Shown here piece by piece: positions 13,001 to 21,648 of a stretch of 64,000 bases of DNA. How positions within the stretch are numbered: the stretch's first letter is position 1; every line of letters begins with the position of its first letter. The stretch covers positions 806,001 through 870,000 of the forward strand of contig MU867064.1 of NCBI GenBank assembly GCA_033725935.1, written 5' to 3'. The notes beneath the pieces were generated by a model, which did not search any database, was not told the DNA's origin, and saw nothing but the letters and a program-made list of their open reading frames with translations. The DNA is from Cladorrhinum sp. PSN259. Its lineage: Eukaryota; Ascomycota; Sordariomycetes; Sordariales; Podosporaceae. The position numbers and the translations under genes were made by a program.

Positions 13001-13404
13001 ATAGCGGTGGTGATCTGGTGGGCTTCGTCGTTGACGACGATGCTTCGCTTTTCACTTCAAGTGCTCCACAGGGATCAACTGGTCCGACAACGCCAGGCTC
13101 AGCGCTAAGTCTCCGGCACAAAAAGAAGAAGACAGCAACTGAGCACACTCCCGCTCCAATCAAGAGGAAACCATTCCGGATACCGCCTGTGCTTGAATCA
13201 AGCCAAGACACAGACGAGGAAATGCCTGATATCGCTGAGTTAGCTGCAAGGAGCGTCTCTGCCAAGAAGGCAACTTCGGTTGCCGTTTTGGGGTCGTCGG
13301 ATGGAGATGAAGATGACGATGATGATGAGCCAGAAATCACTCCACGAAAATCGAAGAAGAGGCGGCATATTGTTGGGGATAGCGATGATGATGATGATGA
13401 ATGA
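10084..13404 (+). CDS. mph1: ATP-dependent DNA helicase Mph1 (FANCM/Hef family)
   Basis: Mph1 is a 3'-5' helicase that dissociates D-loops and reverses stalled forks, steering repair away from crossovers. The frame is a single 1106-residue exon from the ATG at 10084, whose product begins MDDDDIFDDIPDEDMF. Superfamily-2 motifs are all present: Walker A PTGLGKT (about 189-196), DEAH box VIDEAH (about 290), motif III ALTATPG, motif V in ATSIGEEGLDIG, and motif VI QRMGRTGRKR (about 626). The insertion between the two RecA lobes fits the Hef/FANCM helical domain. The C-terminal 350 residues are low-complexity and charged. They contain basic patches and acidic runs, ending in six acidic residues. 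No ERCC4 nuclease domain is seen, as expected of fungal Mph1. It sits 1.1 kb from divergent MEX67. Confidence 0.96.
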   Translation: MDDDDIFDDIPDEDMFLALTQATEAQAVKSSENLTGNKVQRPPQPPPPRGRIIGAPLARTHGLNIRTSSKTADAGFDDLLSDAFDSSPEPERPNRAAQRPAPPKPSAPRQNFRQTTLWGTTLHQEAPRPSQSLNSRPYRADLSPEVPTHHELNHDELRTWVYPLNLGAIRDYQFSIVKSGLFNNTLVALPTGLGKTFIAAAIMLNYFRWTKRSKIIFVAPTKPLASQQVQACLSIAGIPRSQATLLTGETPPVLREGEWENKRLFFMTPQTLMNDLSKGYADPKSIVLLVIDEAHRATGDYAYVKVVEFVRRFSKSFRVLALTATPGSSVEGVQDVIDNLGISHVEIRTEESLDIRQYVHSRNIHTITFDPSDEMNEVRDLFSKALKPLVDKLSAQNIYAARDPMSLTVYGLMKSKTDWMNGPGKHANQGLKFAMFAVFSVLQSLAHSIKLLNFHGIKAFYSNIAAFRSTEEEKSGQGSKLRRQVLESEDFQKMMTLIEKWLKIDGFSGHPKMDYLCQTLVNHFIDAGENSNTRAIVFSEYRDSAEDIVRLLNKQPLISATVFVGQADSKRSEGMKQKQQIETIEKFKNGQYNVLVATSIGEEGLDIGQVDLIVCYDASSSPIRMLQRMGRTGRKRAGNIVLLLMKGKEEDKFNEAKDNYQKMQQMICDGDRFAFRHDLSTRIVPRDIKPEVDKRMVEIPIENSQNTSLPEPKKTAAGLRKKPAKKKFNMPDGVETGFIKASLFCKQVIPPREPTEIDFTAEVPELQRVALSQSQASELRKLYQTLPSRRVGQEEVADSEPINFGAHPEFQRTLGPTFKLKHGKYTKRCVKLFKILGKSQDFTEQFTKPYGDVDTSRWQELPIRPFADDGQDDEEDKAVEKVGRTKRTASGKSRSKGAGVKRKVSEVLSAASEVEGEEGNDDESNGSEQDAPRARGGKTRKETAKKGSKGRNLEEIGDDCLRTSDMDDTDGSDSGGDLVGFVVDDDASLFTSSAPQGSTGPTTPGSALSLRHKKKKTATEHTPAPIKRKPFRIPPVLESSQDTDEEMPDIAELAARSVSAKKATSVAVLGSSDGDEDDDDDEPEITPRKSKKRRHIVGDSDDDDDE

Positions 13405-13810
13405 ATGATTGAATGAATGAATCAAGTACTTCTTTGGCCTTGTGGCCGTTGCCTATAGTTTGAGCCCCTCATTTACCAACGTGATTCTGTCTATTTACGT
13501 GATTACGTCTACACACGAGTGAACTTCAATGTCAGAGCTTACGAGCATGGTCAAGTTCTAGCACCGATGGCCTCTGGACAATGTTTTAAAGTATTTTGTT
13601 TATTTGTGATCTTGGTAAACCTGCTACCAGCATTACCTAGTTAATGTCTGATTTGATACCTACCCCCTTTTCCTTTTTTTGGATCACTTACCATCTGCTC
13701 AAACCTTTTTTTATCAACATCCATCCTTTTCCTTATCTTTTAGTAATACAATTATTGTGAGACATCATCAAGTCGTAAATCAGACCTACCATGCACACTT
13801 ACCGAACCGC
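13405..13810. other. convergent 3' flank
   Basis: The 406-bp spacer between the 3' ends of MPH1 (+) and the next minus-strand gene starts with a GAATGAAT-type short repeat and is T-rich. It probably carries both polyadenylation regions. No gene is seen. Confidence 0.6.
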
Positions 13811-14686
13811 TCAGAATTTATTACCCCTGTTCAACCAAGCTTCAAGCACACGTCTCTCCTCCGGATTGGTAACCTCAAACTGTACGCCCCACCACTGCAA
13901 ATCATTGATCTGCTTTGCCAACCAAGGGCTCCTCGTTGGGAGGCTGACCCGGATCTTCTTCCACTTGGTCAGCAGATTCAGGAGCAGAGTCGAGGCAGGC
14001 ATGGAGTCTGGAAGGCAGAGAAGCGCCTTGAGTTGGGCAAGGAGAACTTTGCCTTGGCGGGAAAAGTAGTGAGGGCCTTTTTGGGAGGGTTGACTAATTG
14101 ATTTAAAGTCATGGATGGGTCTAACCCGTGTATCACACGGAGCGAGAGAACTCGAACTCATAGGGATGCCTTTGAGTTGGACAGGGCGGCGAAGGAGTTT
14201 GGGATGGGGGGTGTTTTGTGGGTATTTCGCGGTGAGCTGGGGGGTGGGACGGGGAATGGGTCCGCGAATATGAATGACGGTTGGAGAGCCTGTGTATATT
14301 ACGCGCCTGGCGATGTGAATCGTGGGGAGTGGCTCCTCCACCTCGGTTGTTGTCTCTTCATCACTGATGAGAGCAAGTTTGGCTCCGGCCTCGAGGGCGA
14401 CGAATCTGTGGGCGTTAGTTGGCCATGCAAGGGGAGGACAGCTCCGAAGGCCGTCATAGTATTTGGGTTTGTGATTATCTTGAGCTGGGATGGGTTGACT
14501 CACTTGAGTCGAGGGCTTCTCAGGCAATCTGCGTCTGCGTTCCCTGGAAGACTTACCAGCGTTGATCATAGCCTCCATGTTTTTGGCACCTGGGTCCTGT
14601 TGCCAGATCAAATTCGCGCGGAACTCCTCGGAACCGCTGGCTTGAGATGTAAAGCATCTGTAAACGTTGCGGGCGGATGAAGCCAT
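13811..14686 (-). CDS. unrecognised protein, possibly mitochondrial
   Basis: I do not recognise this family. Read without splicing it is 291 aa from the ATG at 14686. The N-terminus (MASSARNVYRCFTSQAS) is Arg/Ser-rich and could be a mitochondrial presequence. The C-terminal 90 residues look well formed, with Leu- and Trp-rich helices (LLLNLLTKWKKIRV, INDLQWWGVQFEV) ending in EERRVLEAWLNRG. An intron probably lies near 14556, where a consensus GTAAGT follows GCTG. Acceptor CCCAG at 14485 gives a 72-bp in-frame intron and 267 aa. A second, stronger-looking acceptor (CTAAC...CACAG) about 80 bp on would shift the frame to an early stop. A mitochondrial ribosome-associated or assembly role is possible but unsupported. 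Confidence 0.6.
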   Translation of the reverse strand: MASSARNVYRCFTSQASGSEEFRANLIWQQDPGAKNMEAMINAGKSSRERRRRLPEKPSTQVSQPIPAQDNHKPKYYDGLRSCPPLAWPTNAHRFVALEAGAKLALISDEETTTEVEEPLPTIHIARRVIYTGSPTVIHIRGPIPRPTPQLTAKYPQNTPHPKLLRRPVQLKGIPMSSSSLAPCDTRVRPIHDFKSISQPSQKGPHYFSRQGKVLLAQLKALLCLPDSMPASTLLLNLLTKWKKIRVSLPTRSPWLAKQINDLQWWGVQFEVTNPEERRVLEAWLNRGNKF

Positions 14687-15253
14687 TGTGAGCACAGGCG
14701 AACGTGGAGTAAAACCAAAACTTCAAAGGAGAAATGATCACCGATTCAAGGAAGACAAGTTAAATCTGGACTGATACTATAGCAAAGGGATGCCCAAAGA
14801 TTTGGCTTGTCACCTTGGTGTTACTCAAGAATACTCAGTTCCTGTGAGCGATGAGGAACGATCTCACATGTAGTTGCTGGTTTAATCTGGTATTAATATA
14901 CTGCGCATATCTAAATATATCATGGTCTTTGTCTCTCAAGGAACAAACACAAAGCGCGTATATACAATGGGATTGTAAAGTCGTCATGCCACCTCTAAGG
15001 ATTTCTTTGTGTGTAAAAAATGGAGATAGAACAGAACCATTCATAGATATGTTTAGTGATGCCATATCCCGTGTCTTTGTCTACAGGTCTTGGATTAAAT
15101 CACCAGAGCCATCTCACTGGGCATTCGAAATAGCATAAAACGCCATATATACCATATTCGAACGCATAAGTTACGAAGATCGAGAATACCGGAAGAAACC
15201 GGCAAGCAACATTTATAGATAACTCACAAAATTAGACATCTCAACTTCTAAAG
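14687..15253. other. divergent promoter spacer
   Basis: The 567-bp AT-rich spacer lies between the minus-strand unrecognised gene and the plus-strand proline-rich gene and presumably holds both promoters. Open frames in it are short and unconvincing. Confidence 0.5.
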
Positions 15254-15886
15254 ATGTGCTTCGGCAGATCCAAGTCCCACTCTAAGCCCAACCGGCCTTA
15301 CCCTCCCATGGCTCGTCCTCAACAAGAGCCAGTCAAAACACAAGGGAGAGTAGCCAGCCCACCACAACGGCAGATACCTCCTCGTCTCGCATCTCATGCC
15401 AAGTATTTCAACCCTAATATCGAGCCTTCCAAGGGTGTCCCCAAGCCAGCTCGACCGGCTGTCTCACACGCTCCCCTTGCCATGAATGCACCCTACTACA
15501 ACCCTTCCATCCGATCATCCCGCACTTCTAGTAGCGTCCCAGCCGGTGCTCCCCGTCCGCAAGCTGCCTACCGAGAACCGCCTACTCCCTATCCCGTTGC
15601 CGACCAAATGCAGAAGATGAGATCGCCAGCGCCGGCCCTGCCGTCCACATTCACCACATTTACTCCTGGTATGGCAGCAGCAGCAACAACAAGAACAACA
15701 TCAAAAGGCAGGACAGGGCCTAGACCGCCGCCACTGGTAATGAACAAGACGGGAATCAAGTTCGAGTCTCCTTACACCCTAACACGGAATGAAATCCAGG
15801 CCGGCCTCTCGCCGCTCACCATAAAGAGCAACTGGACCAGTGGTGTCTCATCTGTGTCATCTGCGGCATCTGTGTCACCTATCTAA
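15254..15886 (+). CDS. small proline/serine-rich protein, unknown function
   Basis: This is a 210-residue frame from the ATG at 15254, with no intron needed. It begins MCFGRSKSH; a Cys at position 2 with basic neighbours could be lipid-modified, but there is no Gly2 for myristoylation. The whole protein is low complexity: Pro, Ser, Ala and Thr with scattered Arg/Lys. Two similar motifs, HAKYFNPNIEPS and NAPYYNPSIRSS, recur about 40 residues apart and may be an internal repeat. The C-terminus (IKSNWTSGVSSVSSAAS) is Ser-rich. There is no transmembrane segment and no known domain. Codon choice is GC-biased in the third position, which supports coding. It is probably intrinsically disordered. Confidence 0.65.
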   Translation: MCFGRSKSHSKPNRPYPPMARPQQEPVKTQGRVASPPQRQIPPRLASHAKYFNPNIEPSKGVPKPARPAVSHAPLAMNAPYYNPSIRSSRTSSSVPAGAPRPQAAYREPPTPYPVADQMQKMRSPAPALPSTFTTFTPGMAAAATTRTTSKGRTGPRPPPLVMNKTGIKFESPYTLTRNEIQAGLSPLTIKSNWTSGVSSVSSAASVSPI

Positions 15887-18800
15887 TAGTAAGTCTAATT
15901 AATCGTAAAACAAAAATCGCCTTCGTGCTCTCTCATACACAACAAACCTTACATAACAGTAATTATAGAATAGAGGAGGGCTAAGAAATAGGCAACCTCA
16001 TTTTCCCTCGCTCTTCTTTGAAGTCTTCTCTGCTTGGTGTTTGAACAGTGAAGCGACGTGCCCTTTTCCCAATCTCCCACTAGGCGTCCGTCTTGCAGGC
16101 CCAGTGGAATATGCCATGTCTCGAGGAGCACCAACCGGAGAATATGTCGATATAAGGAAAGGTCATATGGGCCTCACTTCAGCCGCATGCGGAGAAAAGC
16201 GTTGGTCCCGAGACGTGAGAGGGCGTGGTGGGGGCGGGTAGAAGATCCTACGAGATCCTCCTTCATCAGCACCGAACCGACCTGCTGGGCCAAGATAGAA
16301 AGGAGCAAGCCCGTTTACCGGTACTTACTCAGACAGCTCGCTTCGACCCCTCCACGTCCGGGTTTCGCCTGAGAAGATTGAATTCTAGAACAACTGAGAC
16401 AGATCTTCGCCTGAAGTAGCACCGAGTACGTCAGATCGAATCGCGTGTATCCGTACGATTTTCTTCTTTACTCTGTTGCCTTCCTTGGGGTCTGCGCTTG
16501 TTTGTCAGGAACTCGCCGAGAACGTCACGGAAGAGTGGAAGAAAATGGTGCTGCCTCCCCAACTACCCCTCTTCCCTCCTCGGCTTCCTGAAAGGGGAAC
16601 CAGGAAGCAGCACATCGTTGCGCGTGGTTTGATGGCATTACAAGTTTTGCAGCAACATAGCGAGAAGGCATCAGTTTACCGGATAAACACCGAGAAAACC
16701 TGGATGTAAAGACAAGGTCCCGGGACGGCAGTAGAAAGAAATCCAGGTGCCTGGAACGGGTGACGGACACTGCAGATGCCGCGCAATGATTGCGATGCCC
16801 ACACGACGGGAATTACCCCTCCTTACAATCTTGGATGGTTGAGGCTCCCATTTTCCTACTTCTAGTGCATGCTTCACGGGGGGCCTAAAGGTAATCAACA
16901 AAATTGCCGAATCACATCCATGAAATTGGTCGGACTATTGATACCTATTAACTTTCCACTTACGAGCAGACTAGATGTTGTGCCCTGAAGCTTGCAAGGT
17001 TGGAAAGTGCGGGATGAGGGACGATGCGGAGCAGGCCGTTGAGCCAATCGATGGGCTGACTCCATACACGGGTGATACCCTGATTTGATTGGTTTGTGCT
17101 GGGCTCCCTTAAACCCCAGATCTTTACGCCCAAGCATCCACAGTGTCAGCCCTACGAATGCAGCTGCAGGTGGTCCAAAGGCATCCACCTCAAAACCCGC
17201 GCGACATGGAATCTGCACGTTCCGTTCTGTGCTTCTCTCACTCATTGATTTTACCGCTCGGCAGGAGCCCATTTCTCTGCACCCGGACCAGAGCTCATGG
17301 AGATTATAGCACTTGAGAACCTCATGGATGCATCAACTGAACGGAGATGTTTGCCATTCCATCACGTCGTCAACAGCCGCCAAATCATCTTCGGGGGCTT
17401 GGGGGCTGCGACAGAATACCCTTTTATCTCGCACCTCAGTAATCCACAGCCTCTTCCTCAACATCCTGATGTGTTGCTCGCCTCCCCTCCTTTCCAGAGC
17501 CGCATCGCTAGCGTCTTTACATTCACGATTTAGTTCGGTGGGCAAGGGTGAACAGACCACTGCTTGTTTTAGGTGTCCACTTTGTCATGACACTTGGGCC
17601 ATCTGTAAATGGGTGATGGCAGAGCAAGAGGGAGAAATCAATAGATAAGTCTTCCTCGTGAGTAGCGAGCAGTTGTATCCAATGAGTGCACAAAGAGTAT
17701 CGCTTGCCTCTGAAAGCAAGTTGTTTTCTACGGATCTACGCACTTTGAAAGCTGTATGCTACGCCACCAGAGGTGAAACTGCAAGAGCCAGCTTGGTGCA
17801 ACCAGACAAGCCACAATGAAAGGGACTCCGGTCTGAGAGCATTGTGTGACCTCTCCTGCGAAATCTGCGAAGGGCCTCCGCCGGGGGTCTACTTGACTTC
17901 ATAACCGAGTCCGCGTTGCCAAGATCAGCAGTGCTTACTCTCAAGAAAACCAAATGAGGGGAAGGAAACGTGTCGATTTTCTGCATCAGCCCATCGACAA
18001 ACTGACTGACATACGTACCGCTACTTCGTCATTCACTTCACCCCGCGCTGTTTGCGGTCCAAAGTAATGAAGAAAAATGTCTGCCTCACACAGATATAGC
18101 GGGGATCGATAACAGTACGCATGGTGCGTGGGTGCTCACCATGATACCCGTCATGAGCCAAGAAGGGGCCCACTGTCAGTGATGGGGATGTGAACAGCTG
18201 CTAACACCAAATCTGCTAGTCCGCGACTTTCTCCTTCACAGTGAAACCATACATACTCAATAACCACCAGAGATATGAAAACCTGCCCCCAACTCTTCGC
18301 GGCGTGGGTGCTGTTGTGTCAGCAGAGCAAACACCATCTCGACATGTCCTGCCTTAACATCTGTGTCAAGCAGATACCTTGCAGCCAACAGAGACTATCA
18401 ATAGGGGTGGCATTGGCGCTGTGCAGCATTTCGGCGAGACATCTTGGGAAGGATTCAGGGCTGGCCAATTGGGAGTTGTAAAAATCGTGCTGCGCCTGCC
18501 TAGAGCCCCACACCATGCCAGGATTCCTTGTCGCTCCAGCAGGCAGCAGCGTTCGTCTGCTCCACTCTGCATTTCTCATCAACCCTCCAGCACCCGTTCG
18601 TCCCCGGTGTGGTCGTCGCGCCTTACCCATCACCCATCATCCCACGACAACGTCCTTCTTGTCCCTTTTCTCTCCTTGATTCCGCCCATAACAGAGCGTT
18701 GTATTTTCCGTTCCTCGCTCGCTCGAGGATTTTGTGTTTTATCCCCTTTTTGCCTTCGGACCCCTCAGGCCACCTCCAGTGCTGACCACAGGGCCTGCTT

Positions 18801-19296
18801 TTCCGACGTTGCTGAGCTCAGACCAGACGGGCCAAGCTTCTTGCAACCGCGCGTGCCCTCTCTCACCCGCGTTCCCGTCGACCCCTTTGATATAGGCCTT
18901 GCCTTCCCTTCGGTCTCTGTTCTTCTGACATAACCCTTCCTCGAACACAACCCGACATCCATCCTCGCCAGCTAGGCCCCGACTCCTTTTGCGACTCGGG
19001 CCTCTGTGCATCATCATCGACGGCTTGTAAGTCCTCCATGTCCACCCTGCCATCCACACCTATGCCGTGTTCCATCAGTCCTGAGTGGTGGCCAATCCTG
19101 TCCTTGAATTCAGTCCTCTCTGCGAGAAAGGTGCATTGCTGCATCTGGTTCTCGATCCCGCCTGTGACTCATCTTCCTCCGACGCTCAGCCTTACAATGA
19201 ACATCCATGGATTCCATTGATAACTGACAAGGAGACTTGACACAGTGTCCCACCTGTCCTCAAAGATTTGGATTTACCCCACACCCATCGGCAAAC
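15887..19296. other. 3.4-kb region upstream of the C2H2 regulator
   Basis: The left part is the 3' flank of the proline-rich gene. From about 18.5 kb onward the DNA is strongly CT-rich, as in fungal promoters and leaders. Several open frames (for example 18379-18933, plus) have no domain and a Ser/Pro/Arg bias. A probable leader intron is listed separately. No further gene is supported. Confidence 0.5.
19027..19245 (+). other. probable 5'-UTR intron of the C2H2 gene
   Basis: A consensus donor GTAAGT at 19027, a branch-like CTGAC at about 19224 and an acceptor CACAG ending at 19245 define a 219-bp intron. It ends 51 bp before the ATG at 19297. It is much longer than the coding introns in the window. 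RNA evidence is lacking. Confidence 0.55.
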
Positions 19297-21648
19297 ATGT
19301 CGTCCAACCCGCGTAGGACGCCGATGACTCGGCCGGACTCGAGCAGCTTGTCTCTCAAGACCTCCACGTTGAAGAAGGGCTCAACTTTTCACTCGCCCAC
19401 TTCTCCCACTTCTACCGCGGACAACGTCTTCAGGCCGCCATCTCTGCCTCGCCGATCCCAATCGAGCTTGGACGATGTTCTCGAGTCTCACCGCCGCCGT
19501 GCCGCCTTGACTCTCGACGAGTTCGACAAGAAGCTTGCCGGTCTCTCGCTCCACGAGTCCCCTCGCAAGAACACTCGCGACGACGTTCTCCCAATCCCCC
19601 GCGGAGTCCTCGTTCACACGCTCGACGCAGTCTTGGCAAAGGAGAAGGAGACCCAGCGACGGATTTTGCGCCCTCGCACCCGCCGAACTTCCCGGCATCA
19701 CGAATCAGATAGCGGCCTCGGCACATCTATTGCATCAACTGACGATGAAAAGGTCGCTGCTTCCAAGGAGGAGAAGCCAGTGAAGACCACGGCTGTTACT
19801 AGGTCCCCTGCAGCTCGCACCGCCGCCGAAGAGAGCCTTCCAGGCCTAAGCGCACGCTCCACCAACCGGATTTGCGAACACACACTCAAGCCTATTTTGG
19901 CCAAACCAGCATTTAAGGAGTTCCATCCCCTTCTGCTCGAGTGCCCGAGAAAGATCCAGGAGAAGGAAATTCTTTGCCTGAGAGATCTCGAGAAGACACT
20001 TCTTCTCGTCGCTCCCGTAAGTAGTCGGACACCACACTGCCCGATCAAGAATGAAACTTACCATTATCTGTTTTCACAGGAGAAGACCAAGTCTGTAGGC
20101 CTGTGCCTCGACTTTTGTTTGACCACGATCCGCTGCATCCAGGCGACCGTTCAGCATATTCCCGAGCGTGAACAGACACGCTCCAGGGACGTTCCTTACA
20201 GCAACGGTTACTTCATCGACCTTGTTGACCAAATGCGTCAGTACGCTCAGCAGCTCGCTGAGGCCAAGGAGAAGGGAGAGAAGGGGGAGATGGATGTTGA
20301 TCCGTATGAGCACCTTGCCCGAACACTAGCGACCGCTGCAATTACTAACAGTCATCTTAGTACTGATGAGATTAAACTCCACGGTGGAATTCATGTCAAT
20401 GGCCGCCCTGCTGAATTGGTCCGTGTAAAGAAAAGTGGCAAGATGATATCAATGGCCACCGGCGAGTTGATTGAGTCGATTGAGGAAGATGCCAACGAGT
20501 CGGTGAGAATCAAGCGCTCCGCTAGCCAGGAACTCGAGGATGAAGAAGAAATCATGCGTTCCATGGCCAGGCGAAAGAAGAATGCCACCCCAGAGGAGCT
20601 CGCACCGAAGAAGTGCAGGGAGCCCGGCTGCAACAAGGAGTTCAAGCGCCCTTGCGACCTGACGAAGCACGAGAAGACTCACTCTAGGCCGTGGAAGTGC
20701 CCGGTCCCTACCTGCAAGTACCACGAGTATGGGTGGCCGACCGAAAAAGAGATGGATCGTCACCACAATGACAAGCACTCTTCAAGCCCGCCAATGTACG
20801 AGTGCTACTATAAGCCCTGCCCGTACAAGTCTAAGCGGGAATCCAATTGCAAGCAGCACATGGAGAAAGCCCATGGCTGGACATACGTGAGGACTAAGAC
20901 CAACGGCAAAAAGTCCGGTTCCAGCATCGCTGGCAACTCGGTTAACCAGCACCCAACTCCTCTTTTGGAGCAGAGCATTCCAACTCCTTCCAGCGATCAC
21001 AGCATGGGCATCGCTACTCCCCCTAGCGATTGGAGTAACCTCTATGGAGCTGGTCACAACCTTGACTTCCCTACCTATCTTCCAGACTCAGATTTCAACA
21101 TGATCCCGCAGGAGCTCACCTTGGACTATTCCCCAATTGACAACCCGACCCCGTCGACAGATTCTGGCATGGACCATAATTCCGCGTATCAGGACCTTCC
21201 AACGGACTTTTCTCTTTATGAGGACATTTACAGTGCCAATGCCCAGTTGTCCACTCCTACGCATGTCGACATCTATACCAAGAGCATGACTCCTCCATAC
21301 CAGTTCCCTGCCTTCACGTCCGCCGAGCTCTGCAACCCACAACCTGCGCAGCTCTCACCTGTTGGCCAAGGGAACACGATGTTGTTTACCCCCGAGTCCA
21401 TGACGCACGAGGGCTTTGACGACCACGAGTTTGCGGCCATGGCCAACACAGTCAATGGGGGTGACTTCATCTTGTTCCCCCCTCAGGTTGGAGTGTCGAA
21501 GCCTATGTTCAATGAGTCTCTGTTTGCGACTGCTGAGATGCCTAGCATTAACGCTGGATTCACTCAGCAGCAGCCGTCTTCCCAAGACCTGATCAACGCC
21601 TTTCATTGCGACTGGTCGGCACATGACCTCAACTCTTACCTCCCTTAG
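19297..21648 (+). CDS. C2H2 zinc-finger transcription factor
   Basis: There are two exons, 19297-20016 and 20080-21648, giving 762 aa. The 63-bp intron (GTAAGT...TTTTCACAG) is a multiple of three and stop-free, so retention would only add 21 residues. The ATG at 19297 (MSSNPRRTPMTRP) is the first in frame. The N-terminal ~200 residues are Ser/Arg-rich and disordered; residues ~205-370 look helical. A zinc-finger block occupies about 416-505. It contains CREPGCNKEFKRPCDLTKH, then CPVPTCKYHEYGWPTEKE with HHNDKH, then CYYKPCPYKSKRESNCKQH with KAH. The first finger is classical C2H2; the next two have unusual spacing. The C-terminal 250 residues are rich in Pro, Ser, Asp and Gln, as in an activation domain. 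I cannot assign a named factor. Confidence 0.88.
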   Translation: MSSNPRRTPMTRPDSSSLSLKTSTLKKGSTFHSPTSPTSTADNVFRPPSLPRRSQSSLDDVLESHRRRAALTLDEFDKKLAGLSLHESPRKNTRDDVLPIPRGVLVHTLDAVLAKEKETQRRILRPRTRRTSRHHESDSGLGTSIASTDDEKVAASKEEKPVKTTAVTRSPAARTAAEESLPGLSARSTNRICEHTLKPILAKPAFKEFHPLLLECPRKIQEKEILCLRDLEKTLLLVAPVSSRTPHCPIKNETYHYLFSQEKTKSVGLCLDFCLTTIRCIQATVQHIPEREQTRSRDVPYSNGYFIDLVDQMRQYAQQLAEAKEKGEKGEMDVDPYEHLARTLATAAITNSHLSTDEIKLHGGIHVNGRPAELVRVKKSGKMISMATGELIESIEEDANESVRIKRSASQELEDEEEIMRSMARRKKNATPEELAPKKCREPGCNKEFKRPCDLTKHEKTHSRPWKCPVPTCKYHEYGWPTEKEMDRHHNDKHSSSPPMYECYYKPCPYKSKRESNCKQHMEKAHGWTYVRTKTNGKKSGSSIAGNSVNQHPTPLLEQSIPTPSSDHSMGIATPPSDWSNLYGAGHNLDFPTYLPDSDFNMIPQELTLDYSPIDNPTPSTDSGMDHNSAYQDLPTDFSLYEDIYSANAQLSTPTHVDIYTKSMTPPYQFPAFTSAELCNPQPAQLSPVGQGNTMLFTPESMTHEGFDDHEFAAMANTVNGGDFILFPPQVGVSKPMFNESLFATAEMPSINAGFTQQQPSSQDLINAFHCDWSAHDLNSYLP

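Noticed and set aside
12513..13340. 275-codon minus-strand frame
   Set aside because: Antisense shadow of the acidic/basic MPH1 tail (Ser/Pro-rich).
18379..18933. 184-codon plus-strand frame
   Set aside because: Ser/Pro/Arg-rich in a CT-rich leader zone with no domain. I treat it as non-coding leader or promoter.
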